DNA of 64,000 nt from Gnetum montanum (lineage: Eukaryota; Streptophyta; Gnetopsida; Gnetales; Gnetaceae), in NCBI GenBank assembly GCA_015680685.1, contig MNCI01000851.1, positions 313,619 to 377,618 on the forward strand, read 5' to 3'. The translations under genes were made by a program, and so were the position numbers. Below the pieces are notes generated by a model. It was not told where the DNA came from. It did no database searches and saw only the letters and a program-made list of their open reading frames with translations. Shown one piece after another: positions 56,600 through 64,000 of this stretch (its first letter is position 1; each line of letters starts with the position of its first letter).

Positions 56600-58704
56600 T
56601 ATCCATAAGGATCAGGCTGCCGGTAAGGGTACTATTGGTTTGGCGATGGCATCCCCCATGACTGTGGGTATTGCCATTGCTGATGCTGTCCGATGGGCTG
56701 AGGTGAAGTTCCACTTGGATAATACGTTGGTGGTTGGTGGAACTACCTTGGGTTACCTTGTGGATAAGGTAACCTTCGGGGTGTTTGTCATTGGTTGAGT
56801 CTTGGATTTAGTGCATACACCCCAGACTCCTGCAGATGTGAGATAATAGGACAACATCCCTTAGGATGGTCATAGTAGCAGACCTCACATCCACCATCAT
56901 CGTCTGAATCAGAATTCTCAGCCACATCAGAGTTAATGATTTTTCCCTTACCCTTGTCATGCGCAGGGCTTAAATTTTTCCACTTCTTCTTACCTTTGTC
57001 ACTACCTTGCTCGACCTTAGATTCTTCCACAATTTTTAGGACTATTTCAATTCTTGAATCCAAGGAATCCCACATTTGATCGACCTTAGCTGCTATTTCT
57101 GTTGTTAACTTCTGAATCGGTAAGGTTTTCCGGTTCACCAACTCTTCAATTGGTGACTCGTCCTCTTCATCACAAAATTTCACTTCCTTCTTCCGAAGGG
57201 AGGGATCATGATTGTACTCCTCCGCACTTTCTCTCTTCTGTAGCTCACCTTCTTCAGTTGCTACTTTCTCCAACAAACTTTGGACTTCATGGGCTCTAAG
57301 TTGTGACAGCTTCCCTTGGGCATAAGTTCCCAGGGTTCATCTCGTTTCATGCCTTAGCCCATCCACGATGTGGCGTAGTTGATCCCGCTATGCGTACCCA
57401 TGGCCTGAGCAACGATGTAACAATGTGTAATAGCGGGCCATGGCAGCATCCAAGGATTCGTGATGACCTTGCTTCTAGCCTTGGATCTGCTTACGCAAAT
57501 TGGACACTCTGGAGTACATTTGGTATTTTTCGTTGAATAGTTCTAGCAATGTACTCCACCTCCTGATGGTTTCCGATTCTAAGGACCAGTACCAGTTCTC
57601 TACTTCTTTAATGAGTGTCCTTGGGAACAACTTGAGCTTCTGCCACTCACTATCTATGTTCTGCAAGGCACAGGCATTGTGGAATGCCTGCAAATGATTT
57701 TGCGGATCAGCATTGTATCCCCCCTCAAATTGTGGGATATTGTTCATGTCTAATCGTTTGATCCGACTATCCTTTAAATGCCTTATGGGAATCCTAACTG
57801 CCTCTGTTATGTTAAGCATACTTTGGGTTGCGAGTAGGGGCTCATCATGATCATTTCTTTCATGATGCCTATGATGCCTACGTGGTGGTTCCCTACTCTC
57901 CCTATGTCCTTGCCCTTGTCCTAACTCCTCTCGACCTTCCTGTCGAGGCTTTTCATCTCTTTTACTTTTATCCTCCCTTTTAGGTTCATGGTGGCTGTGC
58001 CCAGATGTGGAAGGAGAGTGTGAATGATGTGAAGAAGGGGAAGAAGAAGGGGAACCATCACCATGGTGATGTTTCTTACCTTCTCTTCGGCTGCTTCGGC
58101 CCCGATCGTTGTAACGATCAAAGTGCTCGTCCTTAGTGTGAGTGGTTGTTCTTGCCGTGAACAGTTGGTGCTCACGGGGATCAGAGCCTGGGATATGTAT
58201 CATTGATCTTAAGTTCTGATACTCTACCTCCTCACCAGCGTGAGGAGGGGGAACATCCTTTTCTAAGGAACCCGTGATAAGGGGTTCCTCATCTCCTATT
58301 TCGCTAAGGACGTGCGGGGTCTTGCCCTTCAGAAACGTATGTTGGCTCTCCTGCCTTAAATCTCTCATACGTTGGGCATCTGTGGGATAATAATCCCTCA
58401 TGTCAAAATCATCTGCAACATATTCAACAAACAGTTCATGCATGCCAATCTGTGCTAAGGCATGGAAGAGCATGTTGGGAATAGAACGGTCTGGGGGTAA
58501 CACAATGTTACCTTGCAAATCTCTCCACTGCAGTTGTTCATATTGATGGAGAAAAAAAGTAAAGTCTGGAATATACTCATCGGGATGAGTATATGTTATC
58601 TTGTACTGTTTAGGACTTGGCTGATTTTGGTTACGTTTTGTATGTTGCTGACTGTCTCTTGTATGGTCCTTAGGTGGTGAGTTGCTCTTATGAGAAGAAG
58701 GCAT
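56600..58704 (-). pseudogene. gag of element E, nearly intact
   Basis: Starts at ATG 58704 (MPSSHKSNSPPKDH). 409 codons are open to a TGG-to-TAG stop at 57472-57474. Two more stops (near 57400 and 57345) and then 162 codons (57276-56788) ending in LNPRLNQ follow, all in one frame. Domains: N-terminal domain (YIPDFTFFLHQYEQLQWRDL), Ser/His-rich linker, retrotrans_gag core (LDMNNIPQFEGGYNADPQNH), helical segment, and knuckle CEVCYYDHPKGCC with three residues between the second Cys and the His. It is the clearest copy of this gag in the window. Confidence 0.85.
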
Positions 58705-58829
58705 TTTTATTAGTGTGCTAATTGACCGTTATTTATGTTCTTGATTAACTGATTAACCCGAAGGTTTGTTAAGGCTCACAACGATGTGAGTGATATCCCT
58801 TATGTACAATTCAGCGCTTAGACACTTAG

Positions 58830-58847
58830 TCCCCAGCAACAGTGCCA
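58830..58847 (-). other. Primer binding site of element E (tRNA-Asp type)
   Basis: Minus strand TGGCACTGTTGCTGGGGA, one base after the LTR end; three mismatches to the Athila consensus. The 125-bp leader from here to the gag ATG contains the short conserved cattaggc-type sequence also seen in A and B. Confidence 0.8.
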
Positions 58848-58848
58848 A

Positions 58849-59849
58849 TGATGAGTGGCGAGGTACCCCTACACTCAACCATACGAAACAAGCGTAGCAT
58901 ACGCAATCCGGTCGAACTCCGCAGACTAAATGCCGAAACGCCCCATGGAACACTTGGGGTTAATCATTCATTATCTTCCCAGACTTACTTGTTGTTGTCA
59001 CGGTGTATGGTTAAGTAAGTCTGAGGTATATAATTTGTTTGGTCTTTTCTGGTTTTCTCCTATGCTATCGAGGAAAGGGTTGAGAAATCTAACTAACTCT
59101 AACTAATGTCCTAAGTCTAATTTAACTAGCGTCAGCATCCGTTCCCACTTACCGGACACACCTTGAACCATGCAACTGTGGCTACCAAACGCTAATCGTT
59201 ACTGGGATTACCACACGTAACGCAAGTGCTAGAAGTGGTCGTACTGAGGCACCTATTTAGCTTAAGTATGATAAGCAGCCGATTCCTTGGCTAGCCATAC
59301 ACACCCGTAAGTGCTCATAGCCAAGTCGTACTTATCACACTATCTAGCCTAGTAATGAGTAGCTGATTCCTTGACTAGCTGTACACACTGGACTACCACT
59401 GGGATTACCAAGCACAGAATCCTGGAATACACTATTGGGTTACCAAGCAGCCAATGCTCGTAATCAAGTCGTACTCATGCATTGCGACAAGCAGCCGATT
59501 CCTTGATTAGCCGTACACATCCATAGATGCTCGTAATCAAGTCGTACTTGTGCACACTAGGAAAGCAATAAATAATAACAATAAATAAAACCATATGCTG
59601 CAAGGTTTATCCAATCAAGTTTATCTTTATTGCCGTACACAACTTGTGTTCTACCAGAGCTTCGCTACTTCTAGCCAGGATTGGGAAAAACGGAAAGTGC
59701 TGCCTCTTATTTATAGATTTGGCGGTGAACCACGATATCGCGTACGCGATATCGTAGGGAAAGATGCGATATTGCGTACGCGATATCGCAGGGGATGCAA
59801 TATTACGTCGGCCGCGATATCGCGGCCCTATGTATGTCGCGTCTCATCA
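58849..59849 (-). repeat. 5' LTR of element E, with internal deletion
   Basis: 1,001 bp. Compared with the 3' LTR it lacks about 115 bp between cacaacttgtgttc and tgccagagcttcgc (junction near 59655), some 50 nt downstream of the TATA box (59708-59715), which removes most of the R-region block. This would probably disturb strand transfer, so the deletion likely arose after insertion. Confidence 0.9.
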
Positions 59850-59854
59850 CTAGC
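59850..59854. other. Target site duplication of element E, right
   Basis: ctagc, identical to 52397-52401. Confidence 0.85.
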
Positions 59855-60240
59855 AAATTGATTATGCTTTTATAATATTTAGATTTAGTGTTGGAAGATG
59901 ATTTAATATAGAAGTAAACCTACTCCAAAGCCATACCTAGGCACCTTCATGCTTTATCTATTTTATAAAGTATTGTTAAATCCTTTTCCTGTCATAAATG
60001 GGATAAACGCACCAAGATAATGATGATGATGATTGGGTTGGTTATAAAAGGATGTCAAAACTTGAAATAATTTGATTAAAGATACATCAAAGATATATTG
60101 TCAACATGATTTTTTAGAAAAACTTAAGAATAACATAATAATGCTTCAAGTATAATATAAACTCAGCTTTTGAATCTAATTTTTAAAGGAGATTTGAGGT
60201 TTTTCTAGCAAATCTAATTTTTTTAGTAGATTTGATTTTA
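59855..60240. other. Continuation of flank L
   Basis: AT-rich sequence directly following E's insertion site. No open frame or known motif. Includes a short imperfect repeat of aaatctaattttt-type segments at 60175-60270. Confidence 0.35.
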
Positions 60241-61485
60241 CTTTCTCTGATTTTTCCCCAGCAGATCTAATTTCTCTAGAATTCAACTAGGGAAATTCTA
60301 TATTACTTCCATATTCTTCAACCAATTTTGAAATTCTATATTACTCTGATATTGCAAATATTTTTTTAATTCCTAAGATGTAGATTTATAGGCTACTATG
60401 AAAAATGTTATAACATCTTCTTCTAGTAATGTTGATGCAACTAAGATACCTAATCTTATTTTCTCTAATGATGTACATAAGTCATTGGTTGCTAATCTTT
60501 TATCATGATATGTGTTCATTCAAATTTTGGATTACCTACCTCATAATCAAAATTTTATAGTTAAATGATTTGATCAAAAAACATAACATCCATGTCTTAT
60601 TCTCATTTTTTCTACTTATTAAGTTAGAAAATGCTTTAATGGTGCAACATATTTTAGATATAGGGTCTTTAATACATAAGTAGACATTAGATGTTGATGT
60701 CCTATCTAAAGAATATGCTAAAGTTCTATGTTTTATTGAGCTATATAATCTTTCATTAAGTTTTCAGAAAGTTGAATAGGAAATTGTTCGTCTTCTCTAT
60801 CCTATTAAGCATATTGAGTCTATTTTATAACTTTTGATCTTTGTAGATATTTTTTAATTAAAATCAACCTTCCTGATCATAAAAAAGAATTGAAAAAACT
60901 TTTATTTAGTGAACAACATATTATCATATTTCTAATTCTTGCAACATTTACTATTGTAAAGAATATTTATTTAACGTTTTTCCTTTTCTGCTAAAAAGAA
61001 AGAATTTGAAGAAAAGAAAAAATGTATTAAAATTGAAGATACAAAAAATAAAATTAATGTTAATAATAAGAATGATCAAATGGTAATAAATAATCCAAAG
61101 AAGACAAAAACTCTTATGCATATTTTTATTAGTACTAGAGAAAGTATTAAGAAGCCTAAATAGATAGCTTATAAGATAAATTTTTCCTTGTCTAACAATA
61201 ATACTATTCACACAAAGATTAAAACTAGTGTCAATGAGAAGGTTTAGTTGATGGTGAAGACTCTTAATGTAAGATCAATAATAAGTGATGAGGTGAAGAT
61301 CTTTCACAAGTGGTACCACTTTTTTGTCTTGATACAAATGTGTATTAAGCGACAACTCACTATCACAAATCCTTTTGTTATTTTAACTTCAAGCATAGAT
61401 ATTGAAAAGTGATGTAATTTTGTTAGAAATAGGATCTTTCTCCCACTAACAATTAATTTTCTTCACTTATTTTTTAATGTATCAA
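60241..61485 (+). repeat. Degenerate tandem duplication, unit 1
   Basis: Collinear with unit 2 (61486-62815): gaattcaactagggaaattc, gatgttgatgcaactaagatacc, atcatgatatg, gaaattgatag-type, aaaattgaagataca, tctcccactaacaattaatttt. Once protein-coding by the look of the shared stretches, but full of stops in every frame. The family is unknown to me. Confidence 0.65.
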
Positions 61486-62815
61486 TTATAAGATTGTTCA
61501 CTCATTTTTCTAGAATTCCCCTATTGGAATTCTAAATTACTCTCAAAATTTTCAATCAATGCTAAAATGTTAGCTTTTTCTATTGATGAAAATTTTTTGT
61601 TAATTTTTATATTTTAGATTTATAAGCTAGTTAGCAAAAGTTTGTGATGGATTCTTCTATTGATGTTGATGTTAATGTAACTAAGACACCTGAATTTGTT
61701 TTCCCCAATATTGTGGATGGATTATTAGTTGCTAATTATATCATGATATGTTTTTATTTAAATTGAATATTACTTGCCTCATAATAAAAGTTTTACTTCA
61801 TAATTAGATGATGAAATAAAACATTATACATATTCAAATCCTTCATGCTAAGTATTATTCTTAGTTTTTTGTACTTGTTAAGCTATTTAATGCTTCAATG
61901 GTACAAAGTGCCCTAGATATATGGTTATTTATACATAAGCATATAGTACTAATCATTTGTAAATGGACTCTAGATTTTGATGTCCAATCTAAGGAAAATT
62001 TAAAGTCCCATATTTTGTTAAGATATTTAATATTCTATTAATTTTTTATAAAGCTAAATAGGAAATTGATAGTCTTTTTAGTTCCATTAAGCACTTGGAA
62101 TCTATTTCTACAACATTTAATTTTTGTAGATATTTTCTTGGTAAAATTAATCTTCTTAGCTAGAAAAACAAACTAGCATTATAAGGAAGTGGGAACACTT
62201 ATTTTCAGCTAATTACATTTTAAGATCTTTCTAATTCTTGCAAATTTTTTCATTGTAAAGGATATTTTTTTAACACTTGTACTTTTTGTTTTTTAAAAAT
62301 GATGTTGAGGAAAAGAAAAAATTCTATTGAAATTGAAGATAGAATAAAAAAAATTGAAGTTAAAGATATGAAGAATCAAATTAATGTCAATAATAAGAAT
62401 TATTCAATGGAAATAAAGAAAATAAATAAGATAAATGCTTCTAAGAACATTTTTACTTGTACTATAGGAAGCATTACGCAAACTAGACAAATAGCTCAAA
62501 AGACAAAATCTTTCTTATTTGATAAGAATAGTGTTAACTTAAAGATTAAAATTTAGGTTGACAAGTGGGCTATAGCTAATATCAAAGAGTGTTGACATAA
62601 GGTTAGTCATGATGGACAATTTGTACTATTATTTTCTATTGAATTTTCCACTTTTACATAAGTTTGTATTTTGCTAAAGCTTTCTCTTTCTATCTTGAAT
62701 CCTTTTGGTATTTTAAATTCAAGCATAAATGTTAAAATTGATGTAAATGTTTTTAAGATTGTGATCATTCTCCCTACTAATAATTAATTTTCCTCTCTTA
62801 ATTTTTAAAGCATTA
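61486..62815 (+). repeat. Degenerate tandem duplication, unit 2
   Basis: Second unit, about 75-80% similar by eye, roughly 1.25-1.3 kb period. Contains an open frame of 85 codons (62299-62556; MMLRKRKNSIEIEDRIKKIE), Lys/Ile/Asn-rich, with a region of partial match in unit 1 (61010-61210). This frame is likely composition-driven and not a gene. Confidence 0.65.
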
Positions 62816-63549
62816 TTGTAAGGCTATACACTTTAGTAGATATCTTTAAACTTGAAAAGTTTACTCTTTCCATATTACTTTTTGTATTTTCCACTTAGTG
62901 TTAAGCATGTTATGTACTCTATATTTTTTCTTATTATTAATATTATTTTTAGGTTTAACGTCATGCCTCAAAACATTGATCTAACCACTTATGTTACCTT
63001 TCATTGGCTATATGGTTCATTTTTCTTATATGTCTTGAAAGTAAATAATGATTTAAAAGTAACACTACTAGCTTAAATAAGTCATACAAATTAAAGTTTT
63101 ATTTGTGACTTGGCATTTACTTTTAATTTAGTTTTGTCCAACATTTGAATAATATATACACTCATCTTTAACCATCTATAATAAGCATAATCAACATATT
63201 TCATTATCATGCTACACAATATTCTAGATTTCACTAAATAATATTTATATCAATATATAGGAATAATTACATGTAAATATTTTGCTTCATCATATATTCC
63301 ACCTCTAATGTGTGTGTGTGTGTGTGTGTGATGTTAAAGCAATATGATTGGAATAATACCTCTAGTTTGATGTGGATAAGGTGTTAATAATTAACTTTAA
63401 ACCTAGTACCCTTGAGTTCAAGGTAATGTAAGCTAACCAACTAATCAATGATCCATGATCTCTAATATTTATATATTAAAATTAAATCTTCATTTAAATT
63501 TTCTATTTATTTTGTTATCTTTTAAAAACCTTCTTATGAGTCATGTTTT
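62816..63549. other. Unassigned AT-rich stretch with (TG)11
   Basis: Contains the microsatellite (TG)11 at 63309-63330. A 74-codon frame (62852-63076) is hydrophobic and AT-driven, and no family is recognised. Confidence 0.4.
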
Positions 63550-64000
63550 GTAGGGTTGTGATATCAAATATCTGATATCGGGGTCACAATGTTGGGTATC
63601 TAATATCAGGGCACAACCTCCAATGTTGAGCATCCAATATCATCCCTTCTATGCTAGCTTATAAATACCAGACTTCAATGCATGGTTGGGATATAGATTT
63701 TAGATAGCTTTCTAATACATTTAAGAGTAGTCAAAATTTTATTTTCCAGTGCATGCCTATAGTGTGATGTTAAGTGATAGTGTGACATACTTGGATGCAT
63801 TACATGACTGATAATAAATATTGAGATTACTTTTATTATTGTGTCATCTACTTAGATTTATTATTGCTTTTAATTTCTTAAATGTTTACTATTTTCCTTA
63901 GTTAATGTTTTGATTTATTACTCTTTATTATTCCTATCATTAAGCAGAATGAGTACAACTAATCGTGAGTGCTTAAGTGTAATTACTTGGTAGCCAAGTA
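63550..64000 (+). repeat. LTR of the GATATC family, cut by window end
   Basis: Starts near tgtagggttgtgatatc, has four or five decayed GATATC cores (63558-63640) and TATA (ttataaatacc at about 63659). A weak R/U5 match follows, including gtgcttaagtgtaattacttggtagccaag at the end. It resembles the LTR at 1-757 more than those of A, B and E. The internal region would lie beyond the window. Confidence 0.55.

Larger units (their letters stand above)
52402..59849 (-). mobile_element. Complete Athila-like non-autonomous element E
   Basis: 7,448 bp, read on the minus strand: 5' LTR (59849-58849), primer site, gag (58704 on), protease (to 55363), 3' region, 3' LTR (53516-52402), flanked by ctagc. 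One reading frame runs through gag and protease with only a handful of stops. RT, RNase H and integrase are absent, with the same junction as element A. LTRs are about 96% identical in the part compared by eye, nearly all differences being transitions. It is the youngest retrotransposon here. Confidence 0.9.

Noticed and set aside
1-64000. CRISPR array, operons or bacterial-type genes
   Set aside because: The tandem palindromes in LTRs resemble repeat-spacer spacing superficially, but they have no unique spacers of constant length and no cas genes, and the DNA is clearly plant nuclear.

Overview
The window is plant nuclear DNA, AT-rich and made almost entirely of nested, decayed LTR retrotransposons. 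One apparently intact host gene (an EUL-type lectin, about 17.8-18.3 kb, minus strand) and one integrated copy of a plant pararetrovirus (37.5-44.3 kb, minus strand) stand out. The plant tRNA-Asp primer sites, Athila-, Tat/Ogre- and copia-type proteins, TATA-driven LTRs and EUL lectin point to a seed plant. The density of old nested elements would suit a gymnosperm, but the sequence does not prove that.

Layout. 1-4142: an LTR-bounded minus-strand unit (I) with an unusual non-gag ORF. 4143-10761: Athila-like element A (plus), with gag and protease but no RT or integrase. 10787-12850: inverted 5' end of a sister element (B). 12851-16000: a divergent gag-only relative (C). 16000-21174: remnants, the lectin gene, and a three-copy tandem repeat carrying a tRNA-like SINE core. 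21175-45110: Tat/Ogre-like element J, split by a nest holding an older LTR (F) and element D, the only element here with RT, RNase H and integrase, and split again in its 3' LTR by the pararetrovirus. 46082-51776: copia element K, with gag but no recognisable pol. 52402-59849: complete Athila-like element E (minus) with a perfect 5-bp target duplication. 60240-62815: a degenerate tandem duplication. 63550-64000: start of another LTR.

How the parts relate. A and E share the same gag-protease-to-3'-region junction where D has its whole pol. They therefore look like a propagating non-autonomous family that depends on D-like elements for enzymes. Most LTRs of this family carry an array of short palindromes centred on GATATC just upstream of the TATA box. 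The pararetrovirus is circularly permuted: on its own strand it reads capsid, protease, RT, RNase H, intergenic promoter, first-ORF region, movement protein. It interrupts a 3' LTR of which about 500 bp is duplicated on both sides at roughly 99% identity. Its lesions are few, so the insertion is comparatively young.

Six single N characters mark assembly joins. At two places (24908-25032 and 44790-44959) homology to sister copies shows that the small pieces between Ns are in the wrong order or orientation.
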